Shown piece after piece: positions 8,366 through 18,208 of a stretch of DNA of 64,000 nucleotides; position 1 is the stretch's first letter; each line of letters begins with the position of its first letter. The notes below the pieces were generated by a model. The model was not told where the DNA came from. It saw nothing but the letters and a program-made list of their open reading frames with translations, and did no database searches. This DNA is from Arenibacter latericius DSM 15913 (GTDB lineage Bacteria > Bacteroidota > Bacteroidia > Flavobacteriales > Flavobacteriaceae): assembly GCF_000424985.1 (NCBI RefSeq), contig NZ_KE384287.1, positions 17,855-81,854 of the forward strand, written 5' to 3'. A program made the position numbers and the translations under genes.

Positions 8366-11300
8366 TTAGGTAGATTCAATTTTAGCTTTTAGATCTTTAG
8401 GGCTAAGGTGTTGCATGGCTTTATAGGCCTTGTCTAATGAGTTGATATTATTAAACACCAATAAAAGTCGAAGCCCTTTACGGGTTTCTTTTTCCTTCAG
8501 TTTTACTAGTTTAGGGTTACTCTGTATAATTTGTAATACGGTTGTAAATTGATTGCTCTGATAGAAGTCCGACTGCTGATCGGCAATAAAATAGCCTATC
8601 ATTTTGCCTTTTTTCATTACTATTTTTTCTAAGCCTATACTATTGGCAATCCATTTAATACGTACAGAATTCAATAGGTCTACTGCCTGGGTGGGTAGCT
8701 CTCCAAAGCGGTCTATTAATTGCGACTCATATTTCTGCAAAGCTTTCTCATCCTTTATTTGGTTGAGTTCGGTATACTGATTTAGGCGTTCGGTTATATT
8801 GTTGATATAATCATCTGGGAACAGTAATTCGAAATCAGAATCTATTTGGGTGTCTTTTACATAAACTTTAGGTTTCCCATCTACCTCTTGATAGAGGTCT
8901 TTAAATTCATTTTCTTTAAGTTCGTCAATGGCCTCGGATAGTATTTTTTGGTAAGTATCAAAACCAATATCATTAATAAAACCACTCTGTTCTCCTCCTA
9001 GGAGATCACCAGCACCCCGAATTTCCAAATCTTTCATAGCGATATTAAATCCACTTCCAAGATCTGTAAATTGCTCTAGAGCTTCAATTCTCTTACGGGC
9101 ATCGTTGGTCATTACCTCATAGGGAGGGGTAATAAAATAACAGAAGGCCTTTTTATTACTTCGTCCTACTCGTCCTCGCATTTGGTGTAAATCACTCAGT
9201 CCAAAATTATTGGCATTATTTATGAAAATGGTATTGGCATTGGTTACGTCTAGCCCACTTTCTACAATAGTAGTTGCAACAAGGACATCAAACTCTCCAC
9301 GCATAAAGGCTAACATAAGGGCTTCTAATTTTTTGCCATCCATTTGTCCGTGACCAATGCCTATTTTGGCGTCTGGCACTAACCGTTGAATCATTCCGGC
9401 TACTTCCTTAATATTTTCCACTCTATTATGGATAAAATATACTTGTCCTCCACGTTGTATTTCATAGGAAATGGCATCCCTAATAGTCTCTTCATTAAAA
9501 CGGATTACCTCACTTTGTATGGGGTATCTGTTTGGAGGCGCTGTGTTAATAACAGAAAGGTCTCTTGCCGCCATTAGGCTAAATTGAAGAGTTCTTGGAA
9601 TTGGTGTTGCAGTTAAGGTAAGTACGTCTACATTCTCCTTAATGGATTTCAATTTTTCTTTTACCGATACACCAAACTTCTGTTCTTCATCTACAATTAA
9701 AAGCCCTAAATCTTTAAACTTTACATTCTTATTTACCAGTTGATGGGTGCCAATAATAATATCTACTTTACCCGCCTCTAAGTCGGTAAGAGTCTCTTTT
9801 TTCTCCTTTGCAGTTCTAAACCGGTTAAGATAGCTAATGGTAACGGGCATATCCTTTAATCGCTCTGTAAAAGTGCGGTGATGTTGAAAAGCCAAAATAG
9901 TAGTGGGTACAAGTACAGCCACCTGCTTACCATTATCTACTGCTTTAAAAGCAGCTCGTATGGCTACCTCGGTTTTTCCAAAGCCTACGTCCCCACAAAC
10001 TAATCTGTCCATAGGGCGTTCACTTTCCATATCCTTTTTAATGTCTTCTGTAGATTTGCTTTGGTCTGGAGTATCTTCATAGATAAAAGAAGCTTCCAGC
10101 TCGTGCTGCAGGTAACTGTCTGGGCCGTATTGAAACCCTGTTTGAGATCGACGTTTAGCATAAAGCTGAATAAGGTCGAAGGCAATTTTCTTTACCCTAG
10201 ATTTGGCCTTAGCCTTAATCTTTTTCCAAGCCCCAGATCCTAGCTTGTATATCTTAGGAGGAGTGCCGTCCTTACCATTAAATTTGGAGATCTTATGAAG
10301 AGAGTGGATGCTTACATATAGAATATCACGTTCTCCGTACATCAATTTAATAGCCTCTTGCTTTTTACCCTCAACATCTATTTTTTGGAGTCCGCCAAAC
10401 TTTCCAATACCATGGTCTATATGGGTAACATAATCTCCAATTTCTAGTTTATTAAGTTCTTTAAGGGTAATCGCCTGTTTCTTGGCATATCCATTCTTTA
10501 GGTGGAATTTAAGGTATCGATCAAAAATTTGATGATCGGTATAACAGGCAATTTTTAGATCGTTTTCTACAAATCCTTGATATAGTGGATAAACAATAGT
10601 TTTGTAATGTACTTGTTTGTCAACCTCTTCAAAAATATCGTGAAAACGTTGTGCCTGTTGGTCTGTAGCACAGAAAATATAATTGGTGTATCTCTTTTTG
10701 TGGTTATGGTTGAGGTTGTCTATTAATAGGTCGAACTTTTTATTGAATGCAGGCTGTGGTTGGGTATTAAAAAGTATAGTTTCGTTAGTGTTGGAGTTTT
10801 TATTTCCGTCTATTTCCAATACGGTAAAGTCTCTTAGTTGAGATTTTATTACCTCCGAATTTGCAAAGAGCTCTATGGGCTGAGCGCGCTTTATTTCATT
10901 AGATAACTTCCCAAACTCCTCTTCGGCCTTTTTAAAAAAGTCATCTACCCTATTGTAAAGATGATCAAGGTTCTTGCTGAATACAATGGTGTTAGGGGCA
11001 ATATATTTAAAAATACTCTCCCTATTTTCATCAAGAAATTTATGCTCTACATTGGGTATAATTGTAATCTTTTTTACCTTTTGATTAGAAAGTTGTGATT
11101 CCACATCAAAGGTTCTGATACTATCTACTTCGTCTCCAAAAAACTCGATTCGATATGGTTCATCATTCGAAAATGAAAACACATCCATAATTCCACCTCG
11201 CAAGGAAAATTCCCCTGGTTCAGTAACAAAATCAACCCTCTTAAACTTATATTCGAATAAGACTTCATTTAAAAAATCGAGAGAAAGGGTGTCATTCAAC

Positions 11301-11761
11301 TTAATTTTTAGGGTATTCTTTTCTAATTCCCTTCTGGTGACCACTTTTTCGAAAAGGGCATCCGGATAGGTTACAATAACTGCCGGTTTCTTTCTGGAGT
11401 TGATGCGGTTAAGGACTTCGGCACGTAACAGTACATTAGCATTGTCTGTCTCTTCAATTTGGTATGGCCTTCTATAACTCCCAGGATAGAACAGCACATC
11501 TTTGTCACCTATAAGTTGTTCTAAATCGTTTAGGTAATAAGCTGCTTCTTCTTTATCGGATAGTACAAAGAGGAATGGGGCCGATGCCTTACTGAATGCT
11601 TCAGAAATAACAAAGGATAAAGAAGACCCTGTTAGACCTTTTATATTTGTTATAGTTGAATTTTCTGAAGTAGTGTTATTTTGGGAATCGGCAATGATTG
11701 CCTGCAGTTTTCGCAATTGCGGAGACTGTGCAAACAGTTGTGGCAAGATAGATTTTGTCAA
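8366..11761 (-). CDS. mfd: Transcription-repair coupling factor Mfd
   Basis: A 1131-residue SF2 translocase that removes stalled RNA polymerase at lesions and recruits UvrA. Visible features are a UvrB-like N-terminal module (RGGIMDVFSFSNDEPYRIEF), the CarD-type RNA polymerase interaction domain (GDYVTHIDHGIGKFGGL), Walker A (GDVGFGKTEVA), the DEEQ box (LIVDEEQKFGV), helicase motif VI (QMRGRVGRS) and the TRCF C-terminal domain. The start must be the TTG at 11761, because an in-frame stop lies just upstream and no ATG is available nearby. A TATATTTG promoter about 20 bases upstream agrees with a very short leader. Confidence 0.97.
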   Translation of the reverse strand: MTKSILPQLFAQSPQLRKLQAIIADSQNNTTSENSTITNIKGLTGSSLSFVISEAFSKASAPFLFVLSDKEEAAYYLNDLEQLIGDKDVLFYPGSYRRPYQIEETDNANVLLRAEVLNRINSRKKPAVIVTYPDALFEKVVTRRELEKNTLKIKLNDTLSLDFLNEVLFEYKFKRVDFVTEPGEFSLRGGIMDVFSFSNDEPYRIEFFGDEVDSIRTFDVESQLSNQKVKKITIIPNVEHKFLDENRESIFKYIAPNTIVFSKNLDHLYNRVDDFFKKAEEEFGKLSNEIKRAQPIELFANSEVIKSQLRDFTVLEIDGNKNSNTNETILFNTQPQPAFNKKFDLLIDNLNHNHKKRYTNYIFCATDQQAQRFHDIFEEVDKQVHYKTIVYPLYQGFVENDLKIACYTDHQIFDRYLKFHLKNGYAKKQAITLKELNKLEIGDYVTHIDHGIGKFGGLQKIDVEGKKQEAIKLMYGERDILYVSIHSLHKISKFNGKDGTPPKIYKLGSGAWKKIKAKAKSRVKKIAFDLIQLYAKRRSQTGFQYGPDSYLQHELEASFIYEDTPDQSKSTEDIKKDMESERPMDRLVCGDVGFGKTEVAIRAAFKAVDNGKQVAVLVPTTILAFQHHRTFTERLKDMPVTISYLNRFRTAKEKKETLTDLEAGKVDIIIGTHQLVNKNVKFKDLGLLIVDEEQKFGVSVKEKLKSIKENVDVLTLTATPIPRTLQFSLMAARDLSVINTAPPNRYPIQSEVIRFNEETIRDAISYEIQRGGQVYFIHNRVENIKEVAGMIQRLVPDAKIGIGHGQMDGKKLEALMLAFMRGEFDVLVATTIVESGLDVTNANTIFINNANNFGLSDLHQMRGRVGRSNKKAFCYFITPPYEVMTNDARKRIEALEQFTDLGSGFNIAMKDLEIRGAGDLLGGEQSGFINDIGFDTYQKILSEAIDELKENEFKDLYQEVDGKPKVYVKDTQIDSDFELLFPDDYINNITERLNQYTELNQIKDEKALQKYESQLIDRFGELPTQAVDLLNSVRIKWIANSIGLEKIVMKKGKMIGYFIADQQSDFYQSNQFTTVLQIIQSNPKLVKLKEKETRKGLRLLLVFNNINSLDKAYKAMQHLSPKDLKAKIEST

Positions 11762-11779
11762 CCGTAATTATTTTTTTTA

Positions 11780-11811
11780 CAAATATAACGCCATCAAGGG
11801 ATGATTCCCAA
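11780..11811 (-). promoter_or_regulatory. Promoter for mfd
   Basis: On the minus strand, TTG (11809-11811) and TATATTTG (11780-11787) are separated by 21 bases, matching the Bacteroidota -33/-7 promoter. The TTG start at 11761 follows at once. Confidence 0.6.
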
Positions 11812-12014
11812 GTTAACGGGAAAGTTTTTGTCTTGTGCATGCACAGTGTAAAGAGTTATTTCTGAACTGTTTGGGAGGTATAAATATAATATGGATTCAG
11901 CTTATAAAAAATTCTGCCCAGATAATAATATCTAGGCAGGAAATCTTTGTAAAATGTTTTTTTACTTTAAGTATTCTCCTTAGGAGAGGGAGAGAGGCAA
12001 GAATGAGTCTCTAT

Positions 12015-12707
12015 TTAATTCACATGGAATTTATAAGAATTGGTGGTAGAACTATTCCCCTGTGAATCATGGGTTCTAATTTTCCAATAATAGGTAGTCC
12101 CAGAGGTAACTTTAATATTTTCCAACTTATTTTCTTGTACTAAAGTTTGAAAAGGTTCTGTGGTTTCCGTATCACCAAAATATACATCGTAACCAACAAT
12201 GTCCCCATCTACATCACTACCACTCCAGCTTAGGTTTACTAAGTTATTGGTAGGTGTTATCTGGGCCTCATATATTGGGCTAATTAGCTGTGCAGGAAAT
12301 GGAGCATAGGAGCTAATTCCATCCCCGGCACTATAAAACTGCCAAGTTTCACTTTTTACTACTTCCGTGGAAGAATTGGAAGTAGAGATTACCTCCCAAG
12401 AATAAGGTACGCCTCTTTCTACCGTAACGGATTTCTCGGTGGTATTCATTGGAAATACCGATGTAATTCCTGTGTTTAGGTTTTTTAGCTGCAAGGTGTA
12501 GGTATCCGTATTTTCGCTGGGATCCCACTTAAATACGATGCTACTATTCTTATCATCTATGATGGTGCCTTCCGAACATTCAGAATTGTTTTCCGGAAAA
12601 ACCAAACCTACTGCGTTAGGGGCTATTGTATCTGATTCACCTCCTTCATTTCCCTTAGTGCATGCCATAAAGCAAATAGTTACGGTAAGTGCGATTAATT
12701 TTTTCAT
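12015..12707 (-). CDS. FN3-like lipoprotein paired with the T9SS sialidase
   Basis: A 230-residue predicted lipoprotein (MKKLIALTVTICFMAC-TKG). Two fibronectin type III-like repeats follow: the first around FKWDPSENTDTYTLQL and YSWEVIS, the second around LSWSGSDVDGDIVGYDVYF and TYYWKIRTHDSQGN. The conserved opening of the mature protein contains LVFPENNSECSEG. Its start overlaps the stop of the upstream sialidase gene by 4 bases, implying translational coupling. It is clearly paralogous to the lipoprotein at 30006-30689, which also follows a T9SS-secreted enzyme. The function is unknown; a cell-surface partner or receptor for the secreted enzyme is an inference from the repeated pairing. Confidence 0.8.
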   Translation of the reverse strand: MKKLIALTVTICFMACTKGNEGGESDTIAPNAVGLVFPENNSECSEGTIIDDKNSSIVFKWDPSENTDTYTLQLKNLNTGITSVFPMNTTEKSVTVERGVPYSWEVISTSNSSTEVVKSETWQFYSAGDGISSYAPFPAQLISPIYEAQITPTNNLVNLSWSGSDVDGDIVGYDVYFGDTETTEPFQTLVQENKLENIKVTSGTTYYWKIRTHDSQGNSSTTNSYKFHVN

Positions 12708-14626
12708 AGTTTTATAATTTTTATATTCTTTTTATTTGCTTTCGTTTTAATTTTCATAGTATAAATACCTGCTTTTAAGTTGTTTACATTGATAATTGCA
12801 ATACCGCTTTGGACGGGGGATGTTTCTGTAATCAATAAAACCCCGGTATTAGAATACAAATTGATGGTTACACTATTGGAGGTGTCGTCATTGCTCAATT
12901 GTATATACATTCTATCTTTTACAGGGTTTGGATAAACGATGATATCAGTGGAAACAAAAATGACCTTTTCAAAAACACCTTGACAATCTTTGTCCGTAGA
13001 TATTTTAATGGTGTTTAATCCTTCTTTCAGCGGTAAATCCATTTCTGGATTGCTCGTATTGAATTTTATTCCGTTGACGTCTATGTTATATTGATTGGCT
13101 TTAGACATCTTTAAAGCAATGCTTTTGGCTGACCTGTCCACGGTAGATTGCACATTTAATGCTTCTGGAGTATTTATCCTAAGATCGTAGCACTGAATAT
13201 ATCCAGGTATTTCTTCTAAGGTGATGCAGACCTCATAATTGCCTGAAGGTAATCCAATTATTTCTGTTTCATTCGTGAATTGGTAAGTGCCATTGGTCTC
13301 AGCTCCTACAATAGTAGCTGTGTAGCTATAGGCTTGACTAGCGGTAATTGTTATCTTTCCATTGTTGCTGTTTCTACAGCTTTCACTTGTGGTCTGAATT
13401 AAGAAATTGTCTAGAGGTAATAAAGTGCGGATGGGACAACCGTCTGCATCTACCGTTTCCGACGGATCGGTTTCGGGACACTTGTCATGAACATCCAAAA
13501 CCCCATCATTATCGTCATCATCATCACAAACATCGGCAATTCCGTCTCCATCGAAATCGCTTTGATACTCGTTTGTAGGATCGGGGCATGTATAGGAGTC
13601 GGTACCATCCGTTAATTCCTCTAGCGTAAATCTTTTGAATCTAATTTTGGAGTAGTTTTCCGTTTCGTACAATACTCCAATTTTTCCATCCGGTAGAATG
13701 GTTAAGCAAGAATAGGCCGAGGAGCCAGGCTGATACATTTTGGAATAAGCCCATGTTTTTCCTTCGTCATAGCTAATTCTTAAAGCTCCGTCTACCCTAG
13801 AGGACCTATTGGCTGCATTACTGAACAATATTCTGTCTTTGTCGTATCCATCTATTGTTGAGGTGTATCTCAAAATATTTCCTTGATTAATGGGATCTAT
13901 TAAAGTAGCGTCAAACGTATAGGGTGTCCAAGTTTTTCCTAAATCCGAAGTATGGGTGATTAATCTTGTTTGCGTTCCATAATGGTTCCGTGCATTTACC
14001 ATAATACTTCCATCGTTTAGCTCAACCAAGGTGTTTTCGTCGAACTTGGAATAACTGTTGGTTTCACTTCTTTGCCAAGTTTCTCCATGGTCTTCGCTAT
14101 AGATGATACCTCCATAAATAACACCGCTTCTCACCACCGCTATAGGTATTACTAGCGTGCCATTCCGTAATTGGATGCCATTCCCACCAGAGGCCCAATA
14201 AGAATTGTCTCCAGGTTTATATAGGGCTGCGGTTAGGTCTACTGGTTCGGACCAGCTGAGGCCGTCATCATCACTATATACGTACTGGGATCTTAAGGTG
14301 TCAGGACTATCAGGGTCTCCATTAGAACCAAAAATATTTTTCCTTTCCGAATAGGCATAAAAAATAAAAATTCTTCCCGTAGTTCTATCAACAACGGTAC
14401 AAGCATCACCCCCATGCTGGGTGTTGATAATAATGTTGTCACTCCAAGTATCTCCGTTATCCGTACTTCTTCTAACATACAAGTCGATGCGGCCGGGTAC
14501 ATCGGCACTATTGTTTAAACGGGCATCCGCAATGGCTAAAAGGGATCCTTCGGTGGTAGTTACCAAGGAAGGGATCCTATAGGTATGGGGTTTGCCATCG
14601 GTGGCATAGGTGGTTTTACTGCTGAT

Positions 14627-16111
14627 AAATAAATCGTGTGAGATTTCAGGAGTCAGTAAGCTAAGTTTTTCAGTAGCCTTATAGGTGAAGGTGTAGTCTT
14701 CTACTTCCCCGTCATTGAAAACGTCACAAGGAGCTATGGGATCAATAGGGCTGTTTGAAGATCGCATGGCAATCCTCATTCTCGTGGTTCCTTCCGCAGT
14801 TATAGCGCCAATAGCCTTATTGGAAAATTTAAGATCCGAACTGGTATTGGCTCCTGTCCAGCTAAATATTTCCTCTCCGGCATCATAAAAATCGCCATCG
14901 CCATTTTTATCGATCCAAACATGAACTCTTTTGTAAGTGGTGGCAGTGGCATTTGCAATACCAAAATTAAAGGTATAACTGCCTTCGGAGAACAGCTCAA
15001 CGGTAGAAGCGTCTACATGCTCGTAGCCCGTGTTTTCTGTTGCTTGATCTAATAGATCGGCATTGGAAGCTGAGGTGCTCGATAGTCTTAAATAGTTTAA
15101 AAAACTTGCGGTAGAGGCCACAGCTTCAGGCTCGCAATAGGCACCGTCAGAAGGAGGGGCAACAGGGAAACTAAGTTGGTAGTCTTCTACTTCCCCGTCG
15201 TTGAAAACATCACAAGGAGCAATGGGATCTATAGGGTTGTCCGAAGATCGCAAGGCTATCCTCATCCGGGTGGTGCCTTCAACAGTTACAACACCAATAT
15301 TTTTATTGGAGAATTTAAGATCTTCACCGGTGTTGGCTCCGGTCCAGTTAAACACTTCTTCCTCAGCATCGTTAAAATCACCATCCCCATTTTTGTCTAT
15401 CCAAACATGTACTCGCTTATTGGCTGTAACGTTTGGATCTCCAACCCCAAAATTAAATGTGTACGTTCCTCAAGAGACCATCGCTATAGTGGAGGAAGTT
15501 ACATTTTCATACCCGGTGTTTTCAGAAGTGTGATTTAATAAGTCACCTTCTCCCGCTGAAGTGCTCGATACCTTTAGGTAGTTTAAATAGCTGGCTGTAG
15601 ACGCTACAGCTTCTGGTTCGCAATACGTGCCAGCAGTTGGTGGAGTAACGGGAAAACTGACTTGATAATCCTCTATTTCTCCGTCTGTGAAAACATCGCA
15701 GGGAGTAATAGGATCTATAGGGCTGTCCGAGGAACGCATAGCTACTCGCATTCTAGTAATTCCTTCTACTTCAATTGCTCCTATCCCTTTATTGGAGAAT
15801 TTAAGATCTGTACCGGTGTTTGCACCTGTCCAGCTTAACACTTCTTCACCAGCGTCTTCAAAATCGCCATCCCCGTTCTTGTCTATCCATACATGTACTC
15901 GCTTGTAGGCAGTAGCAGACGCATCCCCAACCCCAAAGTTAAAGGTATAGGATCCTTCGGGAATCAATTCTACCGTAGTAGAGGTCACATTTTCGTAACC
16001 GGTATTCTCAGAAGTATGATGTAATAAGTCTCCATCTCCCGCTCTGGTGCTAGAGAGCTTCAAGTAGTTTAAGAAACTTGCGGTCGAGGCCACCGGATCT
16101 GGTTCGCAATA
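14627..16111 (-). repeat. Three tandem 486-bp GEVED-encoding repeats
   Basis: Units begin at about 16111, 15625 and 15139, each opening with codons for YCEP(D/E)(P/A)VASTAS. Each of the first two is exactly 162 codons, and the three are very similar at protein level (VHVWIDKNGDGDF and PCDVFxDGExEDY recur). The exact period and high identity suggest recent duplication, and the region is a likely site of recombination or misassembly. Confidence 0.85.
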
Positions 16112-16192
16112 GGGATTTTTGGTGGGTTCTTCCTGAGCATTACTAATGCTACAGATAAAAGAAACAATACAAAAAAGTAGCGTTTTTCTCAT
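15470..16192 (-). CDS. N-terminal fragment of the interrupted sialidase (secreted GEVED protein)
   Basis: This is the 240-residue product expected if the TGA at 15470-15472 terminates. It has the signal peptide (KTLLFCIVSFICSISNAQ), one complete GEVED domain (CEPDPVASTASFLNYL to DGEIEDYQVSF) and a third of the next. It lacks the enzyme and the sorting domain, so it would be released into the periplasm with no known job. It should not be read as a complete gene. Confidence 0.6.
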   Translation of the reverse strand: MRKTLLFCIVSFICSISNAQEEPTKNPYCEPDPVASTASFLNYLKLSSTRAGDGDLLHHTSENTGYENVTSTTVELIPEGSYTFNFGVGDASATAYKRVHVWIDKNGDGDFEDAGEEVLSWTGANTGTDLKFSNKGIGAIEVEGITRMRVAMRSSDSPIDPITPCDVFTDGEIEDYQVSFPVTPPTAGTYCEPEAVASTASYLNYLKVSSTSAGEGDLLNHTSENTGYENVTSSTIAMVS

Positions 16193-16544
16193 TGTGATAG
16201 GTTAGGTTGGTTAATATTAAAATGGTTAAATCAGAGAGTAATATAAAAAAATAATTGTATTATGTCACACAAGAGAAGGTCAAATATCAGAAGATAAGAG
16301 AATTGTAAGATAAATTTACGGCAATTAAATAAGTATAATCTTACTAGGAAGTATGATACTTCTTAGTTTTAAATTATTATGAAACTGGTTGCAGATACAC
16401 TGTAATCATTGCATTTTTGTTACTTCTCTAAAGTAATAGGTGTTACTACTCCATTAATAATGTTCCAGAGGTTAGTATGGGAGGGCTTATTGGATTTATC
16501 AGTTATAAGATTAGGTGACATACCTTTAATAGGAATAGAGTTGT
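16193..16544. other. Intergenic region upstream of the sialidase
   Basis: 352 bases between two minus-strand genes. It is AT-rich. The only structure seen is a near-perfect inverted repeat, CTAGGAAGTA-TGA-TACTTCTTAG (16344-16366), which may be a weak terminator for the porin gene or an operator for the sialidase. No gene is visible. Confidence 0.4.
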
Positions 16545-17807
16545 TTAGTTATTGGTAGTAAATAAGGTGGGATTTATGGTTAGCATTACCCATCCCCAAT
16601 TATTGGTGTTTTCATCATAGTTTCCCTTCAAACTTTTCATTCCTTCAGATGGAAATAGGTGAGCGTATCCCGCAGCCAAGGAAACATACTTCTGAATTTT
16701 ATAGTTGTAAGTCAAATCTAATTCGTTGCCCAATTGTTTCTTACCTGTGCCTGATAGGGGAGCTTCTGCAGAGAAATTATGGAACGCAATGCTGAGGTTA
16801 TCTTTTTCGCTAAACACTAATTTTGTTTTTAGGTAGATATCTATTAAGCCGACATTATTGATGTGGTTGCCCACATAAAAATAATCCATATGACCGTTAA
16901 ACTTGTGATTGGTGCCATAAAAAGGATTAAAAGCTTTGTTCTTACCATTCTCTGGAATACCATTGTTATTTCCGCTTAGCAGTTCACCGCCAAGTCCTAT
17001 TTGCCACTTATTAGTTACTTTATAATTGGCTTCTAAGGAGATAAGAAATGCATTTAGACTATTATTGGAAACATCCTTTCCCATTTGATAGAAGAGATTA
17101 GAACTTAGCATCCAACCTTCATCTTGGTGTTTTAGGTGGGTTCCCAAGGTCTGGCTATATCTAGTTTTGTTGTCATTGCTGTTTATTAGGTCTATAAATT
17201 GCATCCCGTTGTTTAGAAATAAAATACTAGCAGAAAGCTTCTTCCATGTTTTATTTCCCCAGAGGTATTGTATGCTCTTATAGGTGCCTGGGGTTGTTAG
17301 CGTGGTTCCGGTAAGGTCTTCTGAGTCTTGATTGTATGCTAAACCCAAATGCATGTTAAAATTTGAGTTTTGGTATTTAAGTAATAGGGCATCATGACTA
17401 CGAGCTTGTTGAGCCCATCCCACATTTCCAAATATCCGATGGTCATCATAGCTAATTTCTTGTCTTCCTACCTTTAGGGATAAATCATTATTTAATGCAA
17501 TCTCTCCCCAAGCTTGATGGATACCAATTCCGTTTTTATCAGAATTGTTTAGCTGTGGCACATCTCCCCAAACTCTAATATCTTGGAGGCTAAGATAAAA
17601 GGATAGGCCGTCTAATTTGTAATCTGCATTAAGCCTAGTGCGTTGCGATACAAAGAGAGCTGCATCTTCATTATCGGGAAAAAGTGTTTTGTACCCATGC
17701 CGGTATTCACTACGTGGGCGTAGTTCGGTGTTTAGTGTGAATTGAGAATACCCAAAGGAAAAGATAAAAAAACAAAAGACGAATTTAATACTAAGGTGCA
17801 GTTTCAT
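16545..17807 (-). CDS. Alginate-export-family outer membrane porin
   Basis: A 420-residue predicted outer-membrane beta-barrel. It has a signal peptide (KFVFCFFIFSFGYSQ) and the Alginate_exp/AlgE-type opening TELRPRSEYRHGY followed by SQRTRLNADY, LSLQDIRVWGD and LSLKVGRQEISYDD. Alternating polar and aromatic beta-strands run to the C terminus. In Bacteroidota such proteins are general porins and need not export alginate. No alginate biosynthesis genes are nearby. A TAGCTTTG promoter-like -7 lies at 17835-17842 on the minus strand. The role is inferred from family only. Confidence 0.8.
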   Translation of the reverse strand: MKLHLSIKFVFCFFIFSFGYSQFTLNTELRPRSEYRHGYKTLFPDNEDAALFVSQRTRLNADYKLDGLSFYLSLQDIRVWGDVPQLNNSDKNGIGIHQAWGEIALNNDLSLKVGRQEISYDDHRIFGNVGWAQQARSHDALLLKYQNSNFNMHLGLAYNQDSEDLTGTTLTTPGTYKSIQYLWGNKTWKKLSASILFLNNGMQFIDLINSNDNKTRYSQTLGTHLKHQDEGWMLSSNLFYQMGKDVSNNSLNAFLISLEANYKVTNKWQIGLGGELLSGNNNGIPENGKNKAFNPFYGTNHKFNGHMDYFYVGNHINNVGLIDIYLKTKLVFSEKDNLSIAFHNFSAEAPLSGTGKKQLGNELDLTYNYKIQKYVSLAAGYAHLFPSEGMKSLKGNYDENTNNWGWVMLTINPTLFTTNN

Positions 17808-18208
17808 AATCGATTAGTTATTATATTGATTAGGCAAAGCTAGAACAACTTTTATGGAATTCTTTTTTTGAGGCTCTACTAACTAAAGGGCAAAATTTGA
17901 AGTTTTTATTTAATAAAACTATGACGAAAATCACATGTGGAATTATGTCGTAAATGGGTTTGATATTTAATTTGAATGGTTAATAGAGAGATATAACATT
18001 TCTTGTCCCAAGGGTGTAGAAGCTACCTTCTCTAATAGAGCTTGTGACACCTATAGGAGAAGTTGAAAAGCTTAGATGATAAGGTGTAGTTATTACAATT
18101 TGATGAAAATGGTGTGGATATAGGAGTACTTTGAAACACTTTTTAGTAGAGTGGAATTTATAGTGAAGTAAAATCAAACTATAAGGCTCCTGTTTAATTG
18201 CTAATTGT
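17808..18208. other. Intergenic region, no gene seen
   Basis: 401 bases of AT-rich sequence between the end of the MBL-fold hydrolase gene and the porin start. Apart from the porin promoter-like element at 17835-17842, nothing recognisable was found; the minus-strand frame at 17980-18177 has no protein-like features. Confidence 0.4.

Larger units (their letters stand above)
12704..16192 (-). pseudogene. T9SS-secreted GEVED-sialidase, interrupted by an in-frame TGA
   Basis: Reading through one TGA (15470-15472) gives a single frame of 1162 codons. It contains: a signal peptide (residues 1-19), three tandem GEVED domains (about 28-189, 190-351, 352-513), a GH33-type exo-sialidase domain (about 530-860), a calcium-binding TSP3-like segment (about 880-920, DGDGIADVCDDDDDNDG), an unnamed module (about 922-1079) and a T9SS sorting domain (about 1082-1162, starting VYPNPVKD). 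The sialidase has the YRIP motif (538-541) and five Asp boxes (STDNGDTW, SDDDGLSW, SEDHGETW, TSDLGKTW, SYDEGKTW). The stop replaces the residue before Gly in the second GEVED domain, where the other copies read EGSYTFNFG. The frame downstream of the stop is otherwise open but has no ATG for a long distance; the first usable alternative is a GTG at 15355. It could be a genuine nonsense mutation, an assembly error in repeated DNA, or readthrough. Confidence 0.85.

Noticed and set aside
11835-12065. Plus-strand 76-codon frame in the gap before the FN3 lipoprotein
   Set aside because: No protein-like pattern, and it overlaps the 3' end of the lipoprotein gene on the other strand.
15470-15472. Selenocysteine recoding of the in-frame TGA
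   Set aside because: Aligned residues in the other GEVED copies are Glu, not Cys, and no selenocysteine insertion hairpin was noticed after the codon; mutation or assembly error is simpler.
16545-17807. Alginate biosynthesis locus
   Set aside because: Only the porin-type protein is present; no alginate polymerase or modification genes are in the window.
17980-18177. Minus-strand 65-codon frame
   Set aside because: No domain, signal or homologous pattern; composition looks like chance in AT-rich DNA.
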